NCBI GenBank assembly: GCA_022829145.1
Contig: CM040741.1
Location: forward strand, 51,554,180-51,618,179
DNA length: 64,000 bases
Reading direction: 5' to 3'
Source of the DNA: Albula goreensis
Taxonomy: Eukaryota; Chordata; Actinopteri; Albuliformes; Albulidae
Under the pieces are notes generated by a model that made no database searches, was not told where the DNA came from, and worked only from the letters and a program-made list of their open reading frames with translations. Both the position numbers and the translations under genes were made by a program. Of the stretch, positions 49,034-62,300 are shown piece by piece; position 1 is the first letter of the stretch; every line of letters starts with the position of its first letter.

Positions 49034-49994
49034 GTGAGTGTCTCCGCCACCCCCCGCTTCCTGGGTATCACCCCAGCTGCCAGCACCCGCTAGGCGTGCC
49101 CACACCGGCTCGATCAGACGCGGGGGCAGAGAGGAAAGGGAAGTGTCTGGTTCACCTCGAGAGCCGTGACACGGAGCACAAACCTCTGATTTTTAAAAGC
49201 CATCTACACTTCTGCAGTTCAAACTGTCAAATGTGTCGATCAGCCATTCAGTCAGTTAACCAACCTTTGTGTGGCATAATGCTCTTTGCAGCCAAATTGT
49301 CAAGCAGCACTTTAGAGTGTATGCTATTTCCAGAGGGAACCAAAAAAGATAAGAAAAGGAAAACCAATTTGAGACTATAATGGGGCAAACCAGACAGCAA
49401 ATCTGTCCACAGTTGGCGGGGTGGCCTCATTTCTACGATCAAACTGCCACAGACTAAGAGACACTGAGGTGTGGTGCTTTTGGTGAGGTTTGAAAAGTCC
49501 TTGAATAAAAAGTTCTTGAATCACAACTTGTAATTAATTTTGATATCCTCTGTATATTGTTAATTATTTTCTCTATTAAGAGCAACAATGAGGGTTTTAA
49601 GATCAGCTTTTCACTCACCTGACTAATACTTGGACTACAGAGTACAGACTTCTTAGAGACATGAGGCCTGCACAAATCTTATTGATTTTTCCTGTCTGTA
49701 GCCTCACATAATTTCTCTCCTGCCAAACATTTCATCTCAGCTTTGCTTCAGTTTGGTTGGTCTTACTCAATGATTTTTTAACATATTCGCAAAGTTGCTG
49801 TCTTAACTCATGCAAGTCAGGGATCTAAGCCAAATGGGAAAATAAACAGAAAAGAGAAAGACTGCAGCTAGGATTTACAATAGAGAGATACTAAATGAGA
49901 GAAGTGCTCTGTGTGAGTGGTGTGTGTATAAATGAGGCCATCAAACTGTGAAACAGAGCAGGCACAGATAGGATATGCGCAAACAGAACCTGTA

Positions 49995-50020
49995 AGGGGG
50001 GGTGGGGGTGGGGAAAGGAG
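49995..50020 (+). promoter_or_regulatory. G-quadruplex motif upstream of the 50.1 kb promoter
   Basis: G runs of 7, 5 and 4 separated by single T bases, then AAAGG. The first run can supply two G3 tracts, satisfying a four-tract quadruplex pattern. It lies about 80 bp upstream of the TATAAG box, on the sense strand. Confidence 0.5.
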
Positions 50021-50069
50021 GAGTGGTTAGCCCAGCAGAGCAGAGAGACCGCACCCCCGTGGTCTCTTA

Positions 50070-50130
50070 GAATCTCCGCCCACCCAAGTCTGTGAGACTA
50101 TAAGAGGAGGCATCCAGTAGAGGCAGTCAG
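50070..50130 (+). promoter_or_regulatory. rgs3: Second internal rgs3 promoter (GC-type box and TATA)
   Basis: TCCGCCCACC lies near 50075 and TATAAG at 50099-50104. A start near 50130 would give a leader of about 100 bases, rich in ACAC and AGAC, before ATG at 50228. That ATG reads in frame into the rgs3 exon at 50296. The quadruplex-prone G run lies just upstream. Confidence 0.5.
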
Positions 50131-50227
50131 AGACACACACATACACACAAAGACAGAACGAGAGCACACAGGGCTCGGCCACAGACACAAAGCTAGTGCA
50201 AACACAGAGTGGAGCACACTGCTTCGA

Positions 50228-50295
50228 ATGGGTCACACAATGAGAAACCTGGCAGAGATGGGCTTGTTAAAGAATCGATCCGCTTTCATCTGCAG
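50228..50295 (+). CDS. rgs3: rgs3 alternative start reading through an acceptor (166-aa form)
   Basis: From ATG 50228 the frame MGHTMRNLAEMGLLKNRSAF, then ICR, runs without a stop across the CATCTGCAG acceptor and continues in the correct phase as PTPEEALKWGES. Sixty-eight bases of apparent intron would thus serve as the 5' part of a merged first exon (about 50130-50357). The form keeps the complete RGS box but loses the AKDMK basic segment, much like small R4 members such as RGS13 and RGS8. An open frame of 23 codons can arise by chance. The TATA box at the right distance is what raises it above noise. Confidence 0.45.
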
Positions 50296-50357
50296 GCCCA
50301 CCCCTGAAGAAGCACTCAAATGGGGGGAGTCTTTGGATAAACTGCTGGTGCACAAAT
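50296..50357 (+). CDS. rgs3: rgs3 exon: start of the RGS domain
   Basis: Completes Lys from the preceding exon and encodes PTPEEALKWGESLDKLLVHK, with the first base of Tyr at its end. Human has PTSEEALKWGESLEKLLVHK. This is the first helix of the RGS box. The acceptor is TTCATCTGCAG and the donor is GTAAGT. In the 192-aa isoform these are residues 50-69. Confidence 0.93.
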
Positions 50358-51413
50358 GTAAGTATCTCTCTTTATATCATTATTTGTTTTTATCTATATA
50401 CTTGTATTCAGATGTACTGGTGCATGCATTCAGAGACTTTAACAGACTTTAAATGCAAATTCTAAGAGTTGAGCACATTGCTGTTATTTTACATTTGTTT
50501 GCATTGGGGATTGTGCATGCACTGGAAATGTGTCTGTATCGTGGTGCGTTGGGCAGGCATGCCTTTCTGAACTCTGGGCATTCAGTGGTTATTTACGAAC
50601 AGAGCTGGATGAAGTTGAATGGGAAGTGTGTTGTCAGCCCTGCGAGCTGTGCTAATCCCCTGCGATGAATAGAGACGCGCATTAGTGGAGAGGGATGAGG
50701 AAGGGAGGAAGGAAGGGAGATTACTACTGGCTGAAAATGGTCTTCTCCGCTCCTGCATCTTCCGTTACTCCTTGCTTTGTGACCTTGAGTCCGCGGGCGC
50801 CTGCCAACAGGAGCCCATTTTAGTTTTGCAGCTACAAGTGCAGGTGCACAGCTGCAGCTGGGGAAAAAGCAGGTCGAGAACAACAGTTGCAGTAAATCTA
50901 CCCTTCCCACCTATGAGAACAGCCTTGTTTTCTGGGGACTGTTACTACTCGCATAGTTTTTGGGAACAGAAGATGCCTTGACCATTGTTTCCTGGTGTCT
51001 TCTCTCCTGTTTTCATGAGTGATTAAAAACCACAAATCCCAAAAGCCCACCACAGTGAAGTCCCCAAAGTATAAGTCCCAAATGCACAGGGGGTAATTAA
51101 ACCTGTAACAGTTAAAAATGGTTATGAATGACATAATTAATGGAGGGGGGGTTATATGAAATTACAGCATTAGAACTGTATCGTAATAGCAACGTAAAGT
51201 TTCATTGTTGATCAATTTTTGAGGTTCACATGGTCTCTTGTGGTATCAGAGTCAGAATGAAAGCAGCATCCCGCAGTCAGACCAGTGTGCTATTTTAGGC
51301 AGGCTGCTGCATTGGGTCTTATGACGTTACAGATATGTCATTATTGGCTCTCCAGTAACAGCTCTCTCTCTTACTCTCTCCTCCTCCCCTCCTTTCCTCC
51401 TTCCCTCCATCAG
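50358..51413 (+). other. rgs3: rgs3 intron
   Basis: About 1 kb between GTAAGT and a strong acceptor, with a long CT-rich tract (51361-51410) and CATCAG. Nothing else is recognised. Confidence 0.8.
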
Positions 51414-51580
51414 ATGGCCTGGCTGCCTTCAGAGCCTTCCTTCGCACGGAGTTCAGTGAGGAGAATCTGGAGTTCTGGCTGGCGTGTGAGGATTACAAGA
51501 AGATTAAGTCCCAGTCCAAGATGGCGTCGAAAGCCAAGAAAATATTTGCGGAGTACATTGCCATCCAGTCCTGTAAAGAG
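51414..51580 (+). CDS. rgs3: rgs3 exon: central RGS domain
   Basis: Encodes (Y)[40 protein letters not shown] and [15 protein letters not shown], nearly identical to human RGS3. The EEN triplet (residues 85-87 of the 192-aa form) contains the Asn equivalent to RGS4 Asn88, which contacts the switch region of G-alpha and helps stabilise the GTPase transition state. The [16 protein letters not shown] stretch distinguishes RGS3 from RGS4, 5, 8 and 16. Phase 1 entry and phase 0 exit (GTGAGC donor). Confidence 0.95.
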
Positions 51581-51878
51581 GTGAGCTTAATTGACACAGA
51601 CCACTGTCTTCAAACATGCCCATGTAAATAGCTCCTTAACATCATCACAATGATTTGGCAGTCTTTGCCAGTCCATTTAACACTATGTAACTTAAAAAAC
51701 ACCGTTATGATGACTGTCAGAAGCTACAGATCTGAAAGTGGCTAAGAGTTCCAAAAGTTCATCGGTTCCAAAAATATTTTTAGGAGAGTTCTCTCCAAAG
51801 CTGGAGAGAAAATGTGAAATTTGACAAAAACAGAGGCGATTTCCATTAGAGTAACTTGTCCATTTCCCCCCTCCCCAG

Positions 51879-52082
51879 GTAAACTTGGACTCTTACACAA
51901 GAGAGCACACAAAGGAGAACCTGCAGGATATCACACGGTCCTGCTTTGACCTGGCTCAGAAGCGCATTTATGGACTCATGGAGAAAGACTCCTACCCACG
52001 ATTCCTGCGCTCAGAACTCTACATGGACTTAGTCAACCAAAAGAAGGCCAGCTCCACATCAACATCCTCAACGTCATCGTAA
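51879..52082 (+). CDS. rgs3: rgs3 terminal coding exon
   Basis: Encodes [40 protein letters not shown] and [16 protein letters not shown], then [11 protein letters not shown] and TAA at 52080-52082. VN contains the equivalent of RGS4 Asn128, and [10 protein letters not shown] holds the Leu, Asp and Arg equivalents of RGS4 Leu159, Asp163 and Arg167, so the catalytic surface is intact. The tail after QKK is a Ser/Thr run in place of the short MSPPL of human RGS3. The acceptor is CTCCCCAG. Confidence 0.95.
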   Translation, partial: VNLDSYTREHTKENLQDITRSCFDLAQKRIYGLMEKDSYPRFLRSELYMDLVNQKKASSTSTSSTSS

Positions 52083-53900
52083 AAAAAAGGAAAAAGACAG
52101 AGACTTGTAAAACAGGGGCGTTGGCCTCAGTTAGCTGTTGTTCACTTAGTTTTTTTAATCCATCCTGTCAACTGATGTGATGCGGAAGACTGGGAGACGC
52201 ACTGAAGAAAGAGTGAGGAGGTGCTGTTTACATGGAGCAGGAAGGAGAAGCCCAGAGGAGGTCCAGGGTCTGGAGATCCTGGCCTGGACGGCGGGCCCCG
52301 GGGCCAGTGGCCAGGGGCCCTGAGCAAGAGCCTGAGGCCTCAGTTATTGATATTATTGATTAATATTATTATTATTATTATTATTGTTATTTAAGTTTTC
52401 CGGATGTACTGGAGAATGGAGGAGTTGCTGGTGGTTATCCCCTGACCCCACAAAAGACATGAAGACAGTCCGGTACTGTTTTTTTTGTTCAAATCGCCCC
52501 ATCTCCTCCACTTTTGGGACTTGTTCAAACGCTGTTGGTACAACAGAGGTCACGTTTTTGTTTCTTGTCTTTTCAACTTACTCCTGTCACTTTGTCCCTT
52601 GTCGTTTCTGGTGAACAAGGTCAAATGGTGATGGCGGTGTGCCTAATGATCATTCAATAGAAGCTTTGTATTTTCTCTTTTTCTGGTCATCGTTTGCCTG
52701 GTGATTCCCCTGCATCCCTCCACAGATACACACCCAGCATGCACTTCTGCCCCTGCCCCTCAGTTCCTGTTTCATTTGTCCCAAAGAATATGGCAAAAAA
52801 GAGAGGCTGAGAGACACTTCAAGAAAAGAAAAAAAAGACATTGGACACAAAATGTCAAAAGGCACAACAATATGTCCCATGTCCCTCATGTCTCATGGTT
52901 CTAAATGACCTTTAAAGGACCCTCTGCTGTTCTCCAAAAGACCATAAAATACTCAAAACATGTTCTCTACAGCAGTTCATTGTAGCTACACCTGGACTGG
53001 GCCAAACAGTCTCCTCAGGACATTAAACACTTCACTATGAAGCTTCCAAGCTTGTCTTTTTCTCTTTTATAAGTTTTTATTTTCTACATTCAAAATGTTG
53101 TTTTTTCATTCTTGCTGTTGGTCAAACTCTGCACTCCATAAATGCAACAGGATGAATCCTGATAGGAGGGTCTTCCTCCTTCATTTGAAAGTGACAGATT
53201 GCTGTAACTGGTCATAAGGTTCCCTTGGTATTTATTTAAATTCCATTTTTGCTGAAGGCTTCTCTCATTGTACTTGGCTGAAAGCTCTCCATTCCCCTCA
53301 TCCCCATATCAGGTCCAGCATGGCCCTGATTTCAAGTGCAATATTTAATTTTTTCCCTCTCAGATAGTTTCTTTTTTGAGCTAGACAATGGATTGAGCTG
53401 TGTATTAACTTTATTTGTTAGATTTGCAGTGGCAAATTCTGCTTGAGCATTGACTTACAGTAAAAAAGGAAAAAAAAGTTCAAAGCGAGTTTTAATTCTA
53501 ACATTGTGACCCCTGACAGCAGGCAGTTAGGGGTTAGAGGATGTAAATATAATTCTTAAGAAAACAATGAAAACTAAGAAAAAAAGAAATAAAAAACATT
53601 GAATGAGGTTTCATAAGTGTAACATAAATATACGGTTGTAACTATGTAAATATGAGAGTTGGAGCTATGAGATAACATGTATTGTTATAACTGATATGGG
53701 GTGGGTCTGGCCTGCCTCATCTTGGTCACACACTGCTTGTATGAAGTTTTATGAGATGTATCTTATCATTTTCACTGTTTACAATTCAAAGCATCTCCTA
53801 AGATAGCAAGCAAAAAAAGTAAAATCATACAAAAACATATTTGATGTCATTGCCACAGGTAAATAAAAGAACCAACCAGTAAAATAAAAACATGGCCTGT
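52083..53900 (+). other. rgs3: rgs3 3' UTR
   Basis: About 1.8 kb from the stop codon to the likely distal cleavage site. It contains a (TTA)n run near 52361-52385 and several A- and T-rich stretches. Two consensus Pumilio elements (TGTAAATA) lie at 53542-53549 and 53645-53652. Poly(A) signals AATAAA occur at 53588, 53862 and 53883. The last is followed by a GT-rich stretch (TGTGTCTTT, GTTGTTTG), typical of a downstream element, so I favour it. The exact end is inferred. Confidence 0.65.
53862..53888 (+). terminator. rgs3: Poly(A) signals of rgs3
   Basis: AATAAA at 53862-53867 and 53883-53888, with a GT/T-rich region 10-50 bases beyond. An upstream AATAAA at 53588-53593 could give a shorter 3' UTR that still includes the first Pumilio site. 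Confidence 0.6.
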
Positions 53901-56900
53901 GTCTTTACTGTTGACTCTGTTGTTTGACTGTACTTCATTGATTCATAATGACTTTGGCTTTGTTCTGAACTCCACACTTTTTTGTTATTTTGGAAACAAA
54001 CAAGGGCTGGTGTAACTGCCAGAAAAAATGGAAACACTTTCTGGAGTTAAATTGAATAGGAGCCTTAAGTCAGTTAGCATGTGCTGAATATGCAGAAACA
54101 CTCACCAGTACTGGCCAAGTGACAGAAAAAAGAAGCATATCAAGGCTGTGCTCCAACACCACAATGCTTATATCACTGCATGGTGAATCACTTACAAGCA
54201 TCACCATCAGCCCCTGCCTGCCTTTGTAGTGTGCAAACTAATACAGATGAGGATTCAGTCACTCAGATTTCACCAGCCTCACTGTCAGTTACACAGACAG
54301 TATATAATCACTGTGCGTGTGTGTGTGTGTGCACGCATGTCTGTCTGTGCATATTTTATGTATATTGTAGGAAAGGGAGATCTTGATAGTATGGAAGCCT
54401 GAGCATTTGTATGAGCTATGTGTATGTTTCGTTAGTGTGTGTACTCTCAGTGTACTAGGATGAAGGAGTTACTGTTGCCTTGTTGGAAAACTTGGGTTCC
54501 TTACTGGGATCATGTCAGTGTGTGTTTATATGATAACAGCACAATACAATGCAATCTCACATGTCTGTGCAGCCACTTGTTATTCAGTTAGTGTGCCACT
54601 GATGGGCTTTTAACACCAGGCTAACTTGCAGCTCCCCCATGGTTAGAGCCTCTGTCAGAGTGTCACTGTGTCTCAGACTAATAATACACTGTTGTGAAGA
54701 AAATGAACACAAATTAATCTCCCAGAAATCAAACCTGTTTTCTGAGTGCTATACACAGTGCATGCACACACACACAGACAAACATCCACTCACATACACA
54801 GACTAGCACACTCATATAGGTATGCAAAATGAAAAAAACCTTGTAGAAGCAGAATGAGAAGGGTGTCTGTGACCTGGCAGACAGAGGGGTGACAGGAAGG
54901 GGGGAGGAGTAGAAGGCGGGATGGGGGAAGTGGGCAGTTGGTGGGTTGAAGGCTATTGCAGATAGAAGCTCTAATCTCCCCTGCCAGCTGTCTCCCACAG
55001 AAGCCTGCGCCAAACACCACCATTGTCCCCGACCTCCCTTATCGGTCCCTTCCATGCTGTCCTCCTTTTTTACGCATGTCCTTGGCCTCCTACATTTTAT
55101 CCATCTTTCTTTTATTGTCTGTCCCCCGTTCTTCACCTCTTACTCATTCAGTATTGGATAGAAGGTAGCGAGGTTCTCAGAGATTCTCGTTAAGAGGCCT
55201 TCCTTCCCCTTGCCTCATCTGTTTTCACAATATTCCACCATCCCTGCCAAGAGGGAGACGAGCAGCAGTAAATATTCCCATCTTTCCATCTTCGGGAAAA
55301 ATCACTCCACCATTATTCACAGACGTACTTCCAACTTTTCTCAGAGATTTTATTTTTCTTAACATAGAGCTAGGACTGGAATAGTCAGGACAGTTTGCAA
55401 ACATTCCCCAGGTGAAGTAACTCTTGACCTCTGGTGTTACAAAAACAACATCACATCCATATCGGGACACACGCACACACACACGCACACACACATGCAC
55501 ACACAACTACAGGCTCAGAGAGTCCTGATCTTGCAGAGCATTGATAAGTCACTCTAGTTTTTCCCTCAGCTTATTTCAGCACATAAACTGTCTAGCTCAC
55601 TCTTTCAAACACCTCATTTAACAGAAATTGTATAATCATCCCATAATAACATGGCTCCTACAACTCCAGCAATGTCCCAGCCTTGTTTATTTGAGCTTTT
55701 GGTCTGTTTCCATCAAACAAATGCCCTAAGAATTTCCAAGACACTTTGCGACTCAATTATACATGTACTTTTCACTCTAGTTTGTAGAAAAAAAGATTGT
55801 ACTTATTTCATTTGGAATTACTGTAGGCCTTAAACACAGATGAACACAGCTGTCTCACCAGGATGAACAGTGGGTGATCTCTCTTGGTAAAGAATCTTGT
55901 ACACAGTTAAAAGTGCAGCAGTCCTGGAATGCTCTGTAAACACTATGTCATTTGCTTACTGTTTTGCCTGTTATACAATGTGTAATCTATCAGGCATCGT
56001 TCCTTAGGGTTTTGTTTTCCCAAAGGTCACAGTTCTTTTTTTTCCTCAGGAGAATTAATTAGCCTCACACAGCATCTGTGATTTGCTGGCTGAATATGCA
56101 CAACTGCTCTGCCCAACAATCTGGGGACTGTAACTCAGAAAAAGAAAAAAAACTGCATTTTCAGTTGTTGAGGCTGAAGGGCTTACATATATATATGCAA
56201 AAGCCATTGGGCCTGGTGGCGGGTTAAGCTGATTAATCCTTAAAAATCAACTCGACAGCAGTCCAAAAGCTCTTGCCTGAGTTGCTAAGGGACTGCCGCT
56301 TCCCCGGGCTGCCATTGGTGCAAGTTCCCCAGCTTGCAGAGGGTTTGTAGGTGTGAGCACTGGTGGGGTGAGGGGTGCTTGATGATTGGTTAGGGGTTGG
56401 CTGTGTGCCCCTCCCCTTGCCTGCTCTAGTCTCCCCTCTCCCAGTAACTAATCAGACCCAGCCACAGGTGCCCATTATCCGAAGACAAAAAAAGAACCCA
56501 CATGCATCTGCGAAGCTTACAAAACAGGATTGTTCGCTTCTCTTGGTTGGCTCTTGTCTCTTACATTCCCTATCACATTTTTTTTGTTTTTACCAGAGGG
56601 TACGTGCTAAGGGAAGAGCTCACAAACAGAGATGAGTCTGAAGGTGGCAGTTTTCTCTTTTCTCCCTTATCTTTTTGTTTGTCTTTGGGGGGGTGGGGGT
56701 TAGAGGAGTGGAGGTTAAGGGGTCATTAACGGTGATGGTTGTTGGGGGTGGGAAGTAAACCCAACTGGGGAAATGACTGCAGGCTTTGGCAGGGGTCTTT
56801 AGTCTGCCTGGGAACAAGATGGGCATGTGGTGGCATGTTTACACACAAGATTTCCTGGGGCAACCTCAAATCTGGACATATAAGGCACACCTTTCCCTAC

Positions 56901-57910
56901 AGCACTGAGCAAGGAGCTACCCATGCCAGCTCTCTGTAAACACCTCTGATGTGTTTTGATTCCAGATGAACAATATTTTCTGAGTTCCTGTTAGTCAGGC
57001 CTTTTCACTTCAATTACAGAAGAGATTTACATAAACAAGCTGAAGATCTAGCTGTCCATTTAATGGACATTAATTAGGAGTTATTACTTTGAGTGTTTGG
57101 CTAATATTTTTGCATTGTTATGATCATATACTGTGTAGAGCAAACCTTTCTTCACCATTAGCTGATCAACAACTTGGTTAATCAATAAGATATATTTTTC
57201 CTCAAGATTTTATACTCATGCTCAAAATGTAGAAATCCCATGTATAGAACCTGGGACCTGGGCCTATGTTTTTATTTATTCAAAAAGCAGGCAACATTAA
57301 CAGTCACACACAGAATAAATCTTTGTACTACTTCAGTTCAAAAAGGAAGGAACATTTAAATGTCACTTCTCCCCCTTCACATTACCTGACCTCTTCATCT
57401 CTGACAGGTTTCAAACTGCAAATGTTATCTTGTTTTGTTCTTGAGTGGCATTGAGTGTTGATACAATCTAAAAACTGCAGCATGTGCCATTCTCTGCAGG
57501 TTGTAACTTGCAACTTCCCACCCAGTGAGACATTTTCACTGAAATTACACAAAACATGAAACAGTGTGAGCTAACACCTTACAAAAAGAGACACACACAC
57601 TAGTTCCTGCTTCACTTTTCCATGCAAATGCAAAGTTCATGCATCAAGCTAACAGCCATTTGTGATTTTGACTGTATAAATCCATTTTTTCAGTCACAGG
57701 TTAATCATTTTTACCTTACACTTTTCAATTAACTTGCTCATTAACCCACTGAAATTTTCACACAGGCCATGAAAATCAGTTACACATTTTCTGCATAAAT
57801 CAAAGAATGTTGCACTATTGTAAATCTAGAGATTGGATTGTAGCCCAACTGAATCTGGCCAGGAGAATTCTGAGAGACGTGATAAATGCAACGTAGTTGG
57901 TGTGTTTAGT

Positions 57911-57950
57911 GAGGGGGGTGGTTCGGGGTTGGGGGGTGGTGGGGATGGGA
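57911..57950 (+). repeat. G-quadruplex-prone G-rich run
   Basis: G runs of 6, 4, 6, 4 and 3 with short spacers within 40 bases on the plus strand. A related G-rich stretch lies at 56687-56702. Confidence 0.5.
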
Positions 57951-59285
57951 GAACAGATTGGGTTGGAATTATAAGCTTAATTTCACTCTGGAGGAGATTA
58001 AAGTTCAACGGCCAGTGACCAGCCTGCTGAGTGTCTGCTGTTAAAAAAAAATACGGACATATGTCACCGACCAAGCAACGGCATCACATGATGCAGCAGT
58101 TTCACCCAGACACCAACAGCCAGCCAATGATGATGTTTTCCTCTGAAAACGAGGGAAAATAAAATGGAGCAGTCCGAGGCAAACAATACCATCAGTTATG
58201 CCGAGTAGGATATGATCGAGTAGTTTAAGCTTTCATCTCCGCTACATCCACAGTATTCAGACACCCTTTGTCTCTGGCCAAGGGGGGAATAGCTGTTGTG
58301 TCTGAGTTTGCATGGAAGTCTGTTTGCAGAGCATCATATTTTAGTCAGTGGTTTCCACAAGTTTATTTCCTGAAAGAGTACATAGTAAAATAGCCGGACA
58401 TGTTAGCTATTGAACAACCTTATAACTCACAACTTGTTTATTTGTCATTTTTTACCTGTACATCATAAAAACAATCATAAAATAATCAAAGAATCATGGC
58501 TTTGCTCCATATTACAATGCCTAAAACATTATTTCACCTCAAGAATCAAGTTGCTGCCTCTCCTTTGTTCTGAACATTTCTTAAGTTTTGATTCAGTTCC
58601 ATTTCTTTTACACTCATGCCCTAATAGTACTGTAAACCTCCATCCAAGTGTTTTTTTGAGTGTTTTTTTGAGTATATGACAAGAATCAATGCTAAGATGT
58701 CACACCTCATTCACACATCATCGATCAAGCCAGGGTCTGCTGTGGGGTGAAACCTGCTAAAATATTCGGTTTCAGTGTGGGATATACTCAATAGTTAAGT
58801 ATTGAATGAAGACTGTGCCTGAGCCTGCACCGGAGGCATTTAGGCTGGCACATAACTGCTGTAGTATCACCCAGGCAGGGAGGATTTCAGTCAGTGTAAC
58901 TGTGTCTGAATTTCACTGACAGTGAGCATCCAGTATGTGTGTTTCTGTACTTTCCTAAAATGACAATTATGTGTGTGTATTATAAAAATCAATTATGCAA
59001 TTCGATTCCCCAAACTTAAAAACAAATGCAATGAGAGATGAAAATTTGCTTCCGGAATGTGAGATATTATGTCAGTATCACATTTCATCCAATGTGGAGC
59101 TCTGATCTTAAACATGCAGCACAGACATCATAGAATTGCTCAAAGCCCAAGGTTCAGCGAGACGAAAGGTGGTGACGCATTTTAAATCCATGTAAGGTAT
59201 ATGTTGAGTTCCACACCACAGTCACACACAGTTTCAGGAAACAGTGTTGACGGATCTGAATTATGCATACTACCCAATTGCTTGT

Positions 59286-59365
<80 letters not shown>

Positions 59366-59372
59366 GCACACA
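59286..59372. repeat. (CA)n with (CGCA)n interruption
   Basis: About 50 bases of perfect CA, then five ACGC units, then CA again. The CpG-bearing section is an interrupted, older part of the array. Confidence 0.9.
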
Positions 59373-62300
59373 ATACATCTAAAGAGCTTATGTAACCGTT
59401 TTCATCACATTTATATTATTAATATGCTAGCAACTTCCTCCACTTTAGCATGCAAGCATATTGCTCTTTTCCACAAATAGCTATGCAAATCTTTAATTAG
59501 AAAATGACAACATTTTCTGTTTTCCTGTTATAATAGAATATGCATTTGCAAGCAAAAAACCCTTCCATATTGAAATTAATTTGCAAAGTAGATCAACAAA
59601 ATGGAAGTACACCAAAACGAGCATTGGCTTGTTACTCTGGGTAAAGTTGCATAATCTTCCTTTTCACATTCATCTGCAGTGAGCCTGAATGGCAATGTCT
59701 GAAACAGAAAAAAATGAATGAGAGGGTGTTTTCCTAGTACAGTTTCAGAATTGCCCTTATATGGTGAAAAAAGATAACACAAATATGCACATAAAATCCC
59801 TGGCTCATTATTAAATACAACCAAAGCAAAATAAAACCACCCAGGTTTTCCAGTTTCCTGTCAGATGTTATACTGAGATGTAGTAGTTAAACCTTCTCTT
59901 TCTCCAGTGATCACAAAATCTGTTTGCTGAACAACTCCTATGTTTTAAATACACACTAAAAGACCCACAAATACTAAATAAAATATTAAGCAAATGATGT
60001 GCATAAAATAACAGGATATGAAAACTACTTGTTAAATGGTTATGCTTTGAGAGGGTTACATGAAAACATTCCCTCTCAAAGGGAATTACTGTCATTTGTT
60101 CTTGTTTAAAAAAACCAGAGATCAATATAGCCACCATGAAACAGAACACAGGAAGCAATGCAGTTGCAGTTTATCTGTTGCAACTTCCATTTGTCTGATC
60201 CTGAAGCGCTGACTCATAACCTGTCGGTAACTGCACCAGTGTGAGGGCCTGGGAAAAACATAAACTTTACCTTATTTAGCTTCTATTATGCCTGGTAGGA
60301 GTGAACTTAAGCTTACCTACATCGAGCTTCAAGCTTCTAGTCCACTTTTACTGGACTCAGCACAAACAGAAATAACTGATGGAGAGGAGGTACTTTCCAC
60401 ATTTCGGCCCTTGAGATTTGACTGCTGTTTATGGCTAGTTGAACTATGTGCCATTTGTCAGCTGAGTTTCAACATTATAATGTTAAACTCATGTGTGCCC
60501 ATTGTTCTAAAGCAAGTCAGCTCAGACTAGCTTTGGCTAACTCAATTTGGGCCTTGTTCATCAAATGTTAAATCGAGAGGAGAGAAAAAAATACCCTTTT
60601 CCTTCAGGTCTCATGATGATCATTAGAAAAACTTTGGGTGGTCAGTGGGTGTAATGTACTACTGTTACTTTTATATTTGTGTGTTGCATTTCATTTTTAA
60701 GTGGACAGACGAGTGAGCAACCTTCCACACTGGTCATATCAGGCTGCATCTGGTGACTGAGGTGACTCATTCTGTGCTAGCACCCACAAAGATCAGGACC
60801 AGTTACTCTCTGTGCACGCTGTGGTTTCTCTGCTCTCACGAACTCTTTTTCGACTCATGTGCCCCTCCTCCTGCATTGGGGGTTTTCTGGAAGCTGTCTC
60901 GATCACGGCAACATACCAGGTGGAGTTGAAGAAGAAATAGGGAGAGAGGGACTGTTAAAGTTCAGCAGCTTTATGATGGATGGGCCTCTTTGCTTTTCGG
61001 CCCTGCTAATGTGCTGAGAACTGTGGTGTCTTGGACACAAACCAGGCCCCCATCTTCTCTGAATGCTAAACCAGCATGCAGAAATTGCATAACAGGAAAA
61101 TGAAGATATAATACATATGAATAGTAAATATGATTAAAGCTTTTTTTGTCTGGATAATTTAAAAGATGATAATTAGTCTTTAGCTGCAATGTTCCTTTAT
61201 CTGGGTTCCACCTGACTAGCGTGTATTTTTGGAGGATTCGCATACAAGGGTTGATGGTAATGACACTAAACAGTACTTCATTGACTCACACTAGGGAAAC
61301 TGATACATGGAACCAGAGTTACGGATGTAAAGTTATCAGTACAATATGAGGTAAAAGCTTGGTGCCACCCATTGGTATGAGTCTAAAAGTGCTACTCTTG
61401 TTTGAATGATCCTGTGTCTCAAAGAGCTCAGCTTTTTCCCTTAATGGAAAATCTGCATGTCTTGGTAGAATGGACCAAGTCTCAGCTGCACCATTACTGG
61501 CTATGGGGATGCAACAACTGGTTCAGCTCAATGGAGAACGATAGTGGTTAATCTCTGGATATAGTTTTTATTTGCTCTCCAGTGGTCACTCTTGGTTGAC
61601 CAGGCATCTGCTAATGTACAAATCGACTACATTCTGACTTTGTCATCCTCTGTAGATTTAAGCAGCATGTGACTGGTGAGACAATTACAGTGTAGTTGTC
61701 ACATGAATCAGAGGAATCTTATATTCTTGGCTGTAATTGGTTGGAGATGGTTACTGCAGAGGGCTAAAGCAATTGGCTGAGTTTGGGTGGGCAAATGGAG
61801 GAAATAAAATAAATAACTATACTATACTATATAACTATACCTTTAGCACTCCTTGAGTTCTAAAGAGAGTTTCTATAAATAAATTGGATTTTCTAAGAAG
61901 AGAGCGGCAGGTTGTATGTATTATTTCACCAAAAAAACAGATACATTTATACATCATGTCCTGCAGTCACAGTCAAGACCTGTAATCACATTGACAGGCA
62001 TATGGAAAGCATAACTCATAAGCCAGAAATGATGATTAAACTGTCTGACTTTCTGATCAGCTCACATGATCTGTGAAAGAATTGCAAAGCACCTAGAGCT
62101 GCGCACATGGCCTTGTGAGACATAGTGACTGACGTGGGAAATGGAAGTGAATGGAGCTGAATCAAAGGCATTCGAGCTCTGCACAGGAAGCAGAAGTCAC
62201 ATACAAGTGTGCACTGGGGTTGAAGACCTTGCCATTATCAAAACAACTATCTGGCACGCTAAACATAAAAGGCTGCAGCAGAGAGCCAGAAATTACGTAA

